Source: Nostoc carneum NIES-2107
GTDB lineage: Bacteria > Cyanobacteriota > Cyanobacteriia > Cyanobacteriales > Nostocaceae
NCBI GenBank assembly: GCA_002368155.1
Contig: AP018180.1
Coordinates: 4,135,380-4,199,379, forward strand
DNA length: 64,000 bases
Reading direction: 5' to 3'
Made by a program: the position numbers and the translations under genes. Position 1 is the stretch's first letter; every line of letters starts with the position of its first letter. The notes under the pieces were generated by a model. That model was not told the origin of the DNA and searched no databases. It saw only the letters and a program-made list of their open reading frames with translations. Of the stretch, positions 17,943 through 26,438 are shown piece by piece.

Positions 17943-19559
17943 GTGACTAAACAAGACCAAAAGCCCTCTCGTTCATTTGCAGGAATTGCTGGCATTGTTG
18001 CCATAGCTACCTTAATTAGTAAAGTATTTGGTTTAGTAAGGCAACAAGCGATCGCAGCTGCTTTTGGTGTGGGTGCTGCTGCTACTGCTTATAGTTATGC
18101 CTACATTATTCCTGGCTTTTTATTAATATTACTCGGTGGTGTTAACGGGCCGTTACACAGTGCCGTTGTGAGCGTTTTAGCCAAGCGCAAGCAAGAAGAA
18201 GCGGCTCCTTTAGTAGAAACAGTCACAACCCTAGTTGGTGGATTGCTGTTGCTGGTGACATTGGCGCAAATTGTCTTTGCCGATGTAGTAGTAGATTTTG
18301 TTGGTCATGGTTTAAAAGAAACTACCAGAGCGATCGCCATCCAACAAATCCGCATCATGGCTCCGATGGCTCTATTTTCAGGCTTAATTGGCATTGGGTT
18401 TGGCACTCTCAACGCTGCCAATCAATATTGGTTACTTTCTATTAGTCCTTTATTATCTAGTATTACCGTTGTTGCAGGTATTGGGATTTTAGCTTTGCAA
18501 TATGGCAAAGATATTATCCTCCCAGAATACGCTTACATCGGCGGCATGATGTTAGCTTGGGGAACCTTAGCCGGAGCCATTTTGCAATGGTTGGTGCAGT
18601 TAATTGTGCAATGGCGCTTAGGATTAGGCACATTACGGCTACGGTTTGATTTCAAATCCCCTGGGGTTCAACAAGTAATTAAAATTATGACTCCGGCAAC
18701 CATCTCTTCTGGGATGATGCCAATTAATGTGGCTACAGACCTTTATTTTGCTAGTCCTATACCTGGTGCTGCGGCTGGTTTTAACTATGCCAATCTTTTA
18801 GTCCAAACTCCCTTAGGCATTATTTCTAATATTATTTTGTTGCCCTTATTACCAATCTTTGCGAAATTGGCGGAGCCAGACAATTGGCCAGATCTCAAAA
18901 TACGTATTCGTCAAGGGTTATTGCTTACTGCCTTTACTATGCTCCCTTTAGGAGCGTTAATGGTGGCTTTATCTGTCCCCATTGTGCAGATAGTATATGA
19001 GCGCGGCGCTTTCAAGCAAGAGGCTACCCAGCTAGTTTCTTCATTACTAATTGCTTACGGAATTGGAATGTTTGCCTATTTAGGGCGTGATGTTTTAGTA
19101 CGGGTATTTTATGCTTTGGGTGATGGTCAAACACCATTTCGCATTAGTACTTTTAATATCTTTCTGAATATTGTACTAGATTGGTTTTTTGTGAAACCAT
19201 TTGGCGCGCCTGGTTTGGTGTTAGCAACTGTAGGCGTAAATTGTAGTTCTATGTTAATGCTGTTATGGCTACTTGATCGTAAACTCAATGGTTTACCTTG
19301 GCGAGAGTGGAGTGTACCGATTATTAGTTTAACTGCTGCTAGCTTAGTTTCTGGTGTAGCTAGTTATGCAACTTTAGTTGGTTGTCAGCAAGTGTTAGGT
19401 AAATCTGGTTTAGTAATTCTACTAATAGAGTTATCTATTGCTGGCTTAGTAGGTCTTGGTTTGTTTGCAATCTTTGCCTCATGGATGAAAATACCAGAGG
19501 TGAACACTTTTGTAGTGCGGATGCGCCAACGATTTTTGAAGAAAGGAAATCAGGTATAG
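17943..19559 (+). CDS. murJ: Lipid II flippase MurJ (MviN)
   Basis: A 538-residue polytopic membrane protein of the MOP superfamily, moving lipid II across the plasma membrane for peptidoglycan synthesis. The N-terminal SFAGIAGIVAIATLISKVFG and LVRQQAIAAAFGVGAAATAY match MurJ. About 14 hydrophobic helices follow, with the conserved VYERGAFKQEAT and YALGDGQTPFRIS segments. The GTG at 17943 is directly before the conserved region. It belongs with the nearby envelope genes (LCP, manC) in function. Confidence 0.93.
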   Translation: MTKQDQKPSRSFAGIAGIVAIATLISKVFGLVRQQAIAAAFGVGAAATAYSYAYIIPGFLLILLGGVNGPLHSAVVSVLAKRKQEEAAPLVETVTTLVGGLLLLVTLAQIVFADVVVDFVGHGLKETTRAIAIQQIRIMAPMALFSGLIGIGFGTLNAANQYWLLSISPLLSSITVVAGIGILALQYGKDIILPEYAYIGGMMLAWGTLAGAILQWLVQLIVQWRLGLGTLRLRFDFKSPGVQQVIKIMTPATISSGMMPINVATDLYFASPIPGAAAGFNYANLLVQTPLGIISNIILLPLLPIFAKLAEPDNWPDLKIRIRQGLLLTAFTMLPLGALMVALSVPIVQIVYERGAFKQEATQLVSSLLIAYGIGMFAYLGRDVLVRVFYALGDGQTPFRISTFNIFLNIVLDWFFVKPFGAPGLVLATVGVNCSSMLMLLWLLDRKLNGLPWREWSVPIISLTAASLVSGVASYATLVGCQQVLGKSGLVILLIELSIAGLVGLGLFAIFASWMKIPEVNTFVVRMRQRFLKKGNQV

Positions 19560-19653
19560 TATGTAAGTCTTTTATTAAACTTGTGCATGAAATATAGACT
19601 ACAAATAGTCTCTGTTAGAAAATAAAAGCAAAGGACTTAATAATTAATAAGTT

Positions 19654-19878
19654 ATGTCAACAGTTCCACAACCGCTGGAAGAACGAGTAGCAAATCTAGA
19701 GGCTGAAGTTGCAAGCCTCAAAAGCAAATTGGAAGTTGTTGCTTTGCCAACAAAACCTTGGTGGGAGAGGATAACTGGTACATTTGCTGAAAACTCAGCT
19801 TATGATGAAGCTATGGAGCTAGGACGTGAGTATCGTGAATCCCTGCGTTCCGACTCTATAGAATCAAGTGATGCTTAG
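19654..19878 (+). CDS. Probable antitoxin of a truncated PIN-toxin pair
   Basis: A 74-residue acidic protein with an N-terminal coiled coil (LEERVANLEAEVASLKSKLE) and PWWERITGTFAENSAYDEAM, a pattern I know from small cyanobacterial proteins encoded just before PIN-domain toxins. The next start codon follows its stop directly, as in toxin-antitoxin operons, but the toxin is broken. Family placement is from pattern recognition only. Confidence 0.6.
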   Translation: MSTVPQPLEERVANLEAEVASLKSKLEVVALPTKPWWERITGTFAENSAYDEAMELGREYRESLRSDSIESSDA

Positions 19879-19941
19879 ATGTACATTCTTGATACAGATC
19901 ATCTCAGCGTTTTGGATCGCGGAGGAGCAATATCTCTATAG
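19879..19941 (+). pseudogene. Remnant of a PIN-domain (VapC-like) toxin
   Basis: The frame starting right after the antitoxin stop reads MYILDTDHLSVLDRGG, the N-terminal strand and first catalytic Asp of PIN ribonucleases, then ends at a stop after 20 codons. A complete toxin has about 130 residues and I find no continuation in any frame nearby. The toxin gene appears deleted. Confidence 0.65.
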
Positions 19942-20030
19942 TTAAGTATTAGTATTTTAGGTAAGTATTCATCAGTTTCATAAGAAAGATAATGGATGTT
20001 GCTACCATGACTTAATATTGAGGAGTTAAA

Positions 20031-20180
20031 ATTATTCCTACACCAGAGCAAAAAACCCAGTGCTATATATTATGCTGCTGGTTTACAAGGTTTTACTTGC
20101 CTATTAATATCGTTCGTCTGGATGAACGCACAGGAAATATCTTTTTTATGGCAGGTGATGAAAATATCATAGAGATATAG
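20031..20180 (+). pseudogene. DUF6888-like small gene, start degraded or ATT
   Basis: A 49-codon frame reads PTPEQKTQCYILCCWFTRFY then LPINIVRLDERTGNIFFMAG, matching what I know of the short DUF6888 proteins of cyanobacteria. There is no ATG/GTG/TTG; an ATT at 20031 has GAGGAG ten bases upstream. Either it uses a rare start or it is a decayed gene. A DUF6887-like gene, its usual partner, lies beyond the IS at 21754. Confidence 0.5.
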
Positions 20181-20266
20181 AGTTTCTCAATCTAGTGAGG
20201 TACGTTTTTGAAGCTGATTGTTTTGATATAAAAGGTTCGTGTGTACTTCAGTTGCCTGGGAAACGC

Positions 20267-20270
20267 TATA
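20267..20270. repeat. Target duplication, left (TATA)
   Basis: TATA borders the left inverted repeat and is matched by TATA at 21723-21726. Four bases fits the IS701 group. The palindromic sequence makes the exact edge ambiguous by a base or two. Confidence 0.6.
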
Positions 20271-21722
20271 TCCCTCTTCTGTCACTTTCCGGGAATAACC
20301 AATTAGTAAAGAAGCTAAATCATCCAGAAGCATAACAGGGTTTAAATTGATTCATTGCAGCAATTAAATGATTGAATCCCAGTAACAAATGTGAATTAGG
20401 GAAAATACTTAACCAGGGATAAATTAACCAAAATAATAAAAGTGGTTGGATAATGAGACGCAGATTATTTAAAGTATTCTTCCATCCAGATTCATGGTTC
20501 CATTGCGGATGCTTGGAAAAATCCACCTCACTATTTTCTTGTACCTCAGTCTCAAGTTTACGAGATTGATTTAAGCTTAAGAAGACTGGAGAATTTAAAC
20601 TAATCAATGTGTAAACACAAAAAATAATCTCCCACCACCTCTCAATATGTTGGAAATTAGTAAAACGGTAATCTGTCCAACCTAGTTCCTGTTTACACTG
20701 TCGAAACCCATATTCAACCCAGGTTCTTAATCCATATAAGTCACCTAAGATTTTCTTGAGATTACCTTGCAGATTCGTCATCACAAAGGAGGTAGAATTT
20801 TCGGGCATGGTTTCTGGGTCAGTAGTTATTTCCCAGTAAGTTATGGCTCTTTTTTTCCCATAAATTATTTCCCTAATATATCTTGTTTCTGATTTTTGAT
20901 TACTAAATGTTCTCTCAAATTTACACCACTTATTTGCCCTAACGCTTTGTCCTGCTGGCAACCAGACTCCATGATTACTTCTAATTGATACTACATAACC
21001 TAATTTATATTCAGCTACTTTTCTAATAAATTCACTACTTTCACCATACAAACTATCAGCTAGTACTAATTCAATATTGAACCCTGCCTCCATTAATTCT
21101 GTAATTATCTCTGATGCTAACTCTATTTTAGTTTTATATTTATCTGACTCTTTTAATGTTCCTTTTGGTTTAAATATTTTGACGATTAATGGAAAAGTTA
21201 TATTAGCATAAACTCCATAAGCATTGACTGAAACTATTCCATTATCTACTTTACCCACGCTTCCTAAATATTGTCTAGCTACATAATCAGTCTTTTTACC
21301 TTTTTTCCTATCTCCTGTTTCATCTATTACTAATGTAATTGCCCGACCATCTAATTGTTTCTTTAACTTATTTAATCTTCGTTCTTTTAATTTCTTGACT
21401 GACCAATTTGAATTGGCTAAGAAATGGTGTAATGATTGGGCCGAATTTATGCTCACTACCTTTGCTATCTCTGGTAACGATTTTCGTTTTATAGTTGATG
21501 TTATCCCCATGTGTAAATATTTGAAGCACTCATAATTCCTGACTTCTTTAAATACGTCTTTATACTCTGCACAATATTCATCTATGAGCGTAACTGTTGG
21601 GTGAGCATCTCGACGTAAATGTTTGAGGATTTGTAATTCTACATCCATTGCCCTACTTACCTTTCAGGGTTTTTTCTGTTCATCCTTTTATTTAGAATAC
21701 CCGGAAAGTGACAGAAGAGGGA
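20271..21722 (-). mobile_element. IS701-family insertion sequence
   Basis: A 1452-bp insertion sequence. The ends are perfect 23-bp inverted repeats, TCCCTCTTCTGTCACTTTCC plus GGG at 20271-20293 and the complement at 21700-21722, flanked by TATA. It contains one complete transposase gene. The flanking sequence rejoins to an open frame ending QLPGKRYTLMEDGGT, so the element interrupts a frame that may have been a gene. Confidence 0.85.
20320..21648 (-). CDS. IS701-family transposase
   Basis: A 442-residue DDE transposase. The first acidic region is ITLVIDETGDRKKGK, the second VLADSLYGESSEF, and the C-terminal Glu region is GLRTWVEYGFRQCKQELGW. Length and motifs fit IS701, first described in Calothrix. 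The frame is intact and both inverted repeats are perfect, so the element may still be active. Confidence 0.9.
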   Translation of the reverse strand: MDVELQILKHLRRDAHPTVTLIDEYCAEYKDVFKEVRNYECFKYLHMGITSTIKRKSLPEIAKVVSINSAQSLHHFLANSNWSVKKLKERRLNKLKKQLDGRAITLVIDETGDRKKGKKTDYVARQYLGSVGKVDNGIVSVNAYGVYANITFPLIVKIFKPKGTLKESDKYKTKIELASEIITELMEAGFNIELVLADSLYGESSEFIRKVAEYKLGYVVSIRSNHGVWLPAGQSVRANKWCKFERTFSNQKSETRYIREIIYGKKRAITYWEITTDPETMPENSTSFVMTNLQGNLKKILGDLYGLRTWVEYGFRQCKQELGWTDYRFTNFQHIERWWEIIFCVYTLISLNSPVFLSLNQSRKLETEVQENSEVDFSKHPQWNHESGWKNTLNNLRLIIQPLLLFWLIYPWLSIFPNSHLLLGFNHLIAAMNQFKPCYASG

Positions 21723-21753
21723 TATACCCTAATGGAAGATGGAGGTACATAGG

Positions 21754-21963
21754 ATGAACAAGCCTAACTTTCAAGCAATGAGCCAAAAAGAATTACATGA
21801 TTACGTTCTTACTCATCGCAATGATCAGGAGGCTTTTTATGCTTATATAGATAAATTACATACAGAAGCGAATTGGATTGAAATGCCACCGTTAGAGTCA
21901 TTACAAGATTTAGATAAATATCCTGAATTCATTGCACGTTTTCATGGCGATTCTAACGTGTGA
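21754..21963 (+). CDS. DUF6887-like small protein
   Basis: A 69-residue acidic protein, MNKPNFQAMSQKELHDYVLT, then HRNDQEAFYAYIDKLH. This matches the cyanobacterial DUF6887 family as I remember it, usually encoded beside a DUF6888 protein; a DUF6888-like remnant lies on the other side of the IS. I chose the ATG at 21754 because GGAGG precedes it at 8 bases; a longer frame starts at 21739. Function unknown. Confidence 0.65.
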   Translation: MNKPNFQAMSQKELHDYVLTHRNDQEAFYAYIDKLHTEANWIEMPPLESLQDLDKYPEFIARFHGDSNV

Positions 21964-22089
21964 AATAATGTTTAATAATTGATGATTAAATCTAGATGGA
22001 ATAATTTGGCAACTTCAGGCGTATTTTATGCCTACTTTGTGTAATTTGAATAAACAGACTCACAATTACTGCTAAGAAAGCTATCAACT

Positions 22090-22124
22090 AAAAAATTGGT
22101 GCGTTATCCTACGATGAACGCACC
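22090..22124 (-). terminator. Terminator of hupSL (GGTGCGTT repeat copy)
   Basis: On the minus strand GGTGCGTT (22124-22117), an 11-nt loop, AACGCACC (22105-22098) and then AATTTTTT. It begins 12 bases after the hupL stop codon and has the form of a rho-independent terminator, built from the dispersed palindrome family. Confidence 0.7.
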
Positions 22125-22135
22125 TCAAAACAAAT

Positions 22136-23731
22136 TTAAGCAGTTCTAAACCGCGCTAACTCTTCACCAGTCTTGGCATCGTGGGCGTGAACTGTACATA
22201 CTAAACAAGAGTCGAACGATCGCGCGACGTGACCTACTTCTACTGGATCTTTAGAATCGTAGATAGGTGTGCCGATTAAAGCTTCTTCAATTGGGCCGCG
22301 AGCGCCATTTCCATCGCGAGGGCCAATATTCCAAGTACCGGGGGCAATAACTTGGTAGTTCTTAATCTTACCGCCCTCTACTTCTACCCAGTGACACAAA
22401 GACCCCCGTGCGGCTTCGGTTCCACCCCAACCTTTGCCATCTTTTTCTTGAGGTTTGATATACCAGGGGTCGTTTAACTTAAATTCGCGCAAGCAGTGTT
22501 CGGCTTGGCGGTAAAGCTTGACAATTTCGTGAACCCGTGCAAGCTGACGCACGTGAATGCTAGGGCCACCCATTTGCTTGAACACGTCTAAAATAAACCC
22601 GTCTTGGTGTTGCCAAGATTCGCCATGCTTACCACCTGCAACTAACTGACGTGCTAAGGGGCCTGCTTCTAAACGTCCGAAATCTTTGTGTAGAACTGCA
22701 CTTGCCCAAGAATAGGCATTATCGAAGTCTTTTGTATTCTTTTGGATAGGATTAGTTGTGCGATCGCCTGGGTAAACATCGGCTGTGCCTTCATCGTACC
22801 AAGAGTGAGTAGTATTCTCACGGGCAAAAGATGGGTGCATCAAGCTGTGAGTGTCACTGAAGCTGTCATACACTCCACTTTTCATGATCATCGCCGCATT
22901 TCGCCCTTCAATGGTGGGCTGTTGATATTTGTCTTCATGGGGTAAATATCCCCAAGTGACATATTTGCCAACACCAGCGCCGTATCTATCTAGACCAATA
23001 TCTAAACCCATGCGCCAATATAAACCCAAGTCGGATTCCCGATGCTTGCGGTCTTCATCTAACCAATCCATGAAGTCATCATAAGTTTGAATTTCTTCAT
23101 AGCGTTCCAGGGAACAACCCAACCATACTGGTTCTAACCAGTTAGTACGGAAATATTCTAATAGTGACCAAGCGCGGGTAATGTCTGTGAGTGTGGGGGC
23201 GCACATGACACCGCCAGGAACCATGTAACTAGAATGGGGCCATTGACCACCTAATAAAGCATAAATTTCTACAGGTTTTGCAGAAATAGTCACACCTAGT
23301 TCGTAAGAGGTTCCTGTGAAAGCTGCAAAACGCTTGGTGGCTTCTTCATAAAACCGACTACTGCGGTACTTTTTATTAGTCAGGTCAATTGCAAATAGAC
23401 CATAAAAATAGCGGGGTATACTTTGGATGGTTTCGACAATTTGACCTAAATTTCTCGCTAAAATCGCATTGCATGGAACTTCTGTACCCCAGAGTGTATC
23501 AAGTGCCCAAGATGCAGAAGTTAAGTGAGAACCCCCGCAAATACCACAAATGCGAGGCGTAACGATTAATCCAGCTTGGGGGTCTTTACCACGGAGGATA
23601 ATTTCAAATCCCCGGAAGAGTTCTGCATGAGTCCAGGCGTTGACTACATATCCGTCTTCAATTTCCACCCGGACATCTAAATCACCTTCGACTCTACCGA
23701 CTGGCGAGATGTCTAATGTTTGAATTGTCAT
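22136..23731 (-). CDS. hupL: Uptake [NiFe] hydrogenase large subunit, uninterrupted
   Basis: A 531-residue subunit holding the NiFe active site, which oxidises H2 released by nitrogenase in heterocysts. The N-terminal ligand motif RICGICGGSH gives Cys62 and Cys65. The C-terminal motif DSCLVCTVH gives Cys509 and Cys512, with His515 as the expected processing site; the 16-residue tail (AHDAKTGEELARFRTA) would be removed by the HupW protease. Both metal-binding motifs are in one unbroken frame, so the hupL (XisC) element known in Anabaena PCC 7120 is absent. It lies 147 bp downstream of the hupS body and is followed by a terminator. Confidence 0.97.
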   Translation of the reverse strand: MTIQTLDISPVGRVEGDLDVRVEIEDGYVVNAWTHAELFRGFEIILRGKDPQAGLIVTPRICGICGGSHLTSASWALDTLWGTEVPCNAILARNLGQIVETIQSIPRYFYGLFAIDLTNKKYRSSRFYEEATKRFAAFTGTSYELGVTISAKPVEIYALLGGQWPHSSYMVPGGVMCAPTLTDITRAWSLLEYFRTNWLEPVWLGCSLERYEEIQTYDDFMDWLDEDRKHRESDLGLYWRMGLDIGLDRYGAGVGKYVTWGYLPHEDKYQQPTIEGRNAAMIMKSGVYDSFSDTHSLMHPSFARENTTHSWYDEGTADVYPGDRTTNPIQKNTKDFDNAYSWASAVLHKDFGRLEAGPLARQLVAGGKHGESWQHQDGFILDVFKQMGGPSIHVRQLARVHEIVKLYRQAEHCLREFKLNDPWYIKPQEKDGKGWGGTEAARGSLCHWVEVEGGKIKNYQVIAPGTWNIGPRDGNGARGPIEEALIGTPIYDSKDPVEVGHVARSFDSCLVCTVHAHDAKTGEELARFRTA

Positions 23732-23819
23732 TTGTCCTTAGTCCTTTGTCATTAGTCAAAAGTCCAGAGTCAAGGGTCAAAGATATTGGTTATTCACCCA
23801 ATGCCCAATGCCCCATGAC

Positions 23820-23860
23820 GGCAGTTGCTACAAAGGAGGAGACCTCCGCAACGCACTGCC
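23820..23860. repeat. Hairpin in the hupS-hupL intergenic region
   Basis: GGCAGTTGC at 23820 pairs with GCAAC and CTGCC at the right end (GCA bulge), and inner GGAGG pairs with CCTCC around an AGA loop. It is a common palindromic repeat type of Nostoc genomes. Hairpins between hupS and hupL have been noted in Nostoc and may stabilise the message or set the subunit ratio. Confidence 0.6.
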
Positions 23861-23878
23861 TCCCCAATGCCCCATTCC

Positions 23879-24793
23879 CTAAATTGTGAAAATGTCTTCT
23901 TCTGCCCAAGGTGGTGCGATGTCTTTGGCTACCATTGTTAGTAAGGCATAGTCTTTTGGTCTGACTCCTGGTGGTAGTTCTTTGGGAACTCCCATGACAG
24001 TTTGGGTTTTAAATACTGTTCCTGGTTTGAGGTCGTAGAAGGGAAATTCTGGTTCGGTACATCCTAAACAGGGCATACCAGCACGAGTTTTAGAAGAAAC
24101 CCGATTCCACAAAATACGGTTGCAGGAAGAGTGGGTCATGGGGCCACGACAACCTAAATCGTAGAATAGGCATCCTTTGCGTTGACCAAATTCCACAGTA
24201 GATGCTTTGTAGGCAAAGTGGACGTTACGGGTACAACCGATTTGGGTGTAGCTTTTAAAGAAGGTTTGCGGACGATTAAGTTCGTCTAAGGTAATATCGC
24301 CTAAGCGTCCGGTGGCGATCGCCACTAAAATTTGACTAATCCAATCAGGATGGGCAGGACATCCGGGAATGTTAATTACGGGTAAGCCGGATTTGGTGCG
24401 AAAGTCTGTGCCGAAAAAACCACCTGGTTCACGCTTGAGGAATTGTAAACCTTGGGATTCGCTAGGATTGGGTGACATAGCAGGTATGCCTCCCCAGGTA
24501 GCACAGTCTCCTACAGCCACAATGAAACTAGCAGCTTGGGCGAGGTCTGTTAACCAATCTTTCATGGGGCGATCGGCAAAGCGGTTCCATTCACCTGTAC
24601 CATTGGGGGCGTTGACAACACTACCTTCAAAAACCAAGATATCTAGGGTAATTCTCCCGGAAATGCAATCTTGGAGTAGTTGTTGTAAATTATCGCCTAG
24701 TTCCACACCCAAGGAGGGATGCCAAAGTAGTTTAATGCCAAAGTCAGCTATTAAGTCGCATACTGTCGGTTCTTCAGCGTTGAGAAAGGACAT
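23879..24793 (-). CDS. hupS: Uptake hydrogenase small subunit, 3' part (codons 17-320), split by element
   Basis: 304 codons from an ATG at 24793. The protein begins MSFLNAEEPTVCDLIADFGI, which in intact cyanobacterial HupS follows a 16-residue start MTNVLWLQGGACSGNT. That start carries Cys12, a ligand of the proximal Fe-S cluster, so this frame alone cannot make a working subunit. The missing codons are at 44141-44094. The rest is intact: GDCATWGGIPAMS, INIPGCPAHPDW, the distal-cluster region RKGCLFYDLGCRGPMTHSSC and GMPCLGCTEPEFPF. No Tat signal is present, as usual for cyanobacterial HupS. Excision of the element joins the parts in frame and makes 320 residues, the usual family length. Confidence 0.95.
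   Translation of the reverse strand: MSFLNAEEPTVCDLIADFGIKLLWHPSLGVELGDNLQQLLQDCISGRITLDILVFEGSVVNAPNGTGEWNRFADRPMKDWLTDLAQAASFIVAVGDCATWGGIPAMSPNPSESQGLQFLKREPGGFFGTDFRTKSGLPVINIPGCPAHPDWISQILVAIATGRLGDITLDELNRPQTFFKSYTQIGCTRNVHFAYKASTVEFGQRKGCLFYDLGCRGPMTHSSCNRILWNRVSSKTRAGMPCLGCTEPEFPFYDLKPGTVFKTQTVMGVPKELPPGVRPKDYALLTMVAKDIAPPWAEEDIFTI
24783..24793. other. Left attachment site, direct repeat AGAAAGGACAT
   Basis: Eleven bases identical to 44083-44093 in the same orientation, exactly 19,300 bp apart. On the minus strand the repeat encodes Met-Ser-Phe-Leu of HupS at both ends, so a crossover anywhere in it keeps the frame. Confidence 0.92.
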
Positions 24794-24803
24794 ATTATAG
24801 TCA

Positions 24804-24814
24804 CTATAGAATAA
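24804..24814 (+). repeat. Inverted arm CTATAGAATAA, left end of element
   Basis: Starts 10 bases inside the left direct repeat. Its exact complement lies at 44065-44075, 7 bases inside the right repeat. After excision and circularisation the two arms would flank the crossover core symmetrically, as expected for a recombinase binding site. Confidence 0.75.
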
Positions 24815-24824
24815 ATTTTTCCTT

Positions 24825-26363
24825 ATGGGCGAGAAATGGTTTTATGGTCGGGTTTCGACGATTGAACAACAAGAGGATCGCAACGCACTCAAAAAACAGC
24901 TAGAAAGAGGTAAAAATGTTGGATGCGATCGCTTTTATTGGGATATTCAAAGTCGCACCACTGAAGTACGGACTGGGTTACAGCAATTAATTGATGATTT
25001 AAAAACATCACCCAAAGGTATTGTCAGCGATTTAGTTGTTACCAGAATTGACCGCATTGGTTCATCATCAAAACTGTTTTACTCGTTGCTGGAAGTATTA
25101 CGCAGTAAAAGTATCAAGCTAGTAGCACTCGACCAAACCATAGATACAGAAAGTCTGGGTGGCGAGTTGACAATAGATATTTTGCTAGCTGCGAGTAAAT
25201 TTGAAATCAAAATGTTATCCAGTCGTGTATCTGCTGAACGCAAGCATCGTATGGTGCAACGGAAAAGCCATCGGTTTGCACCCTTTGGTTGGAAGGTAAT
25301 CAATGATTGTTATGTCAAAGATGAAAGCTGGTGTGTTTCCCTCATAGAAGGGAAAAGAAGTTTTAAAGTTTGGGAACTGGCTTTATTTATATTTGAAATA
25401 TTTGATAGTTGCGGTAGTGTAAGAAAAACCTGCAATCTCTTAAATGAGATGTTTGGGGTAAGCGGGAAAATAGACGCAAAGAGTAAAAAATTAAAAGATA
25501 ATCATCGAATTATGCCTGATGATATCGAGCAATTTGATTTATTACAAAATCAGAGAAAAACTTATCAACGCTACCCTTGGACTGGCTTACAATGGTCACC
25601 AGCTGGGTTAAAAAACTTCTTAGTTAATCCCGTACACGCAGGTGGAACACCATTTAATGTCACCACATCCAGTCCATCAGGTAAACAAATCAACCATTTC
25701 GATCAATGGGATTGCAATTGGGATACCCATGAAGGGATAATTAGCCGCGAACAACACGAACAAATCAAACGCCAGATTCGCCAAAATCGCCATAACAAAT
25801 GGGTTGCACGTCAAGAAGATATCAACCCATTTGCTAATTTATTAAAGTGTAGTAGATGTAGCGGTGCATTAACTCGGATGTCATCCCGACGCGATCGCAA
25901 TGGACAATATACAGCCTACTATCAATGTACTTACTATGCTCTAAGACGTTGCGATGCTAAGGAAATGCTCAATAGTCGGAGTTTAGATGCTCAGGTAGCT
26001 GATTTGCTAGTAACTGAAGCTACTAGGCTAGCGGGAATGGTAGATTTTGAAGAAGATAAAAATCCTGAACCAAAAGAAGTGCAAGAACTGCGCGAAAGTT
26101 TAGCAGCCTTAGAGAAGATACCTAGTAATGCTTTTGTAGAGAAAGCCAAAGATGGTATCCGTGACCAAATTGCTAATATCTTGAGTCTCCACGAAAACAT
26201 TACAAAACGTAGCCTGATAGTACGAGAAGAGTTAGTGCAAATGTTCCGCGATCGCGAATACTGGGAAAGCCGCACATTAGAGGATAAAAAACGCATTCTA
26301 AATAAACTTGTCCGTCGGATTGTTATTGATGGGCGAGTGGTTTTGAGTATTGAGTTTCTTTAG
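24825..26363 (+). CDS. XisF-like large serine site-specific recombinase
   Basis: A 512-residue recombinase, close in length to XisF (about 514) of the Anabaena fdxN element. The N-terminal resolvase domain has the nucleophile Ser11 in YGRVSTIEQQEDR, plus VVTRIDRIGSSSKLF and the SRVSAERKHRM helix. A recombinase domain follows at about 150-310 (KNFLVNPVHAGG), then a zinc ribbon at about 343-376 (CSRCSGAL, CTYYALRRC) and a coiled-coil C-terminus. It should excise the element by recombining the AGAAAGGACAT copies. The ATG lies only 31 bases inside the left repeat, so its promoter probably lies partly in hupS sequence, read antisense to hupS. Confidence 0.92.
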   Translation: MGEKWFYGRVSTIEQQEDRNALKKQLERGKNVGCDRFYWDIQSRTTEVRTGLQQLIDDLKTSPKGIVSDLVVTRIDRIGSSSKLFYSLLEVLRSKSIKLVALDQTIDTESLGGELTIDILLAASKFEIKMLSSRVSAERKHRMVQRKSHRFAPFGWKVINDCYVKDESWCVSLIEGKRSFKVWELALFIFEIFDSCGSVRKTCNLLNEMFGVSGKIDAKSKKLKDNHRIMPDDIEQFDLLQNQRKTYQRYPWTGLQWSPAGLKNFLVNPVHAGGTPFNVTTSSPSGKQINHFDQWDCNWDTHEGIISREQHEQIKRQIRQNRHNKWVARQEDINPFANLLKCSRCSGALTRMSSRRDRNGQYTAYYQCTYYALRRCDAKEMLNSRSLDAQVADLLVTEATRLAGMVDFEEDKNPEPKEVQELRESLAALEKIPSNAFVEKAKDGIRDQIANILSLHENITKRSLIVREELVQMFRDREYWESRTLEDKKRILNKLVRRIVIDGRVVLSIEFL

Positions 26364-26438
26364 TTTTCTTTGACGCACAAGTTCTCGGTATTCTTCTAAT
26401 TGACGCAACCAAAATTCTTTATCCGATTCGATTTTCAT
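26298..26438 (-). CDS. Possible small helical protein overlapping the recombinase end
   Basis: A 46-codon minus-strand frame, MKIESDKEFWLRQLEEYREL then VRQRKLKKLN, charged and helix-forming. It overlaps the last 66 bases of the recombinase gene in convergent orientation. No clear ribosome binding site is seen. If real it could be an accessory factor for the recombinase, but it could be chance. Confidence 0.3.
   Translation of the reverse strand: MKIESDKEFWLRQLEEYRELVRQRKLKKLNTQNHSPINNNPTDKFI

Noticed and set aside
22136..23731. An element in hupL like that of Anabaena PCC 7120
   Set aside because: hupL is one unbroken frame of 531 residues with both metal-binding motifs present.
24793..24793. 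Taking the ATG at 24793 as the true start of hupS
   Set aside because: The frame would lack the conserved N-terminus with Cys12. The exact missing 16 codons and a matching direct repeat are found at 44083-44141.
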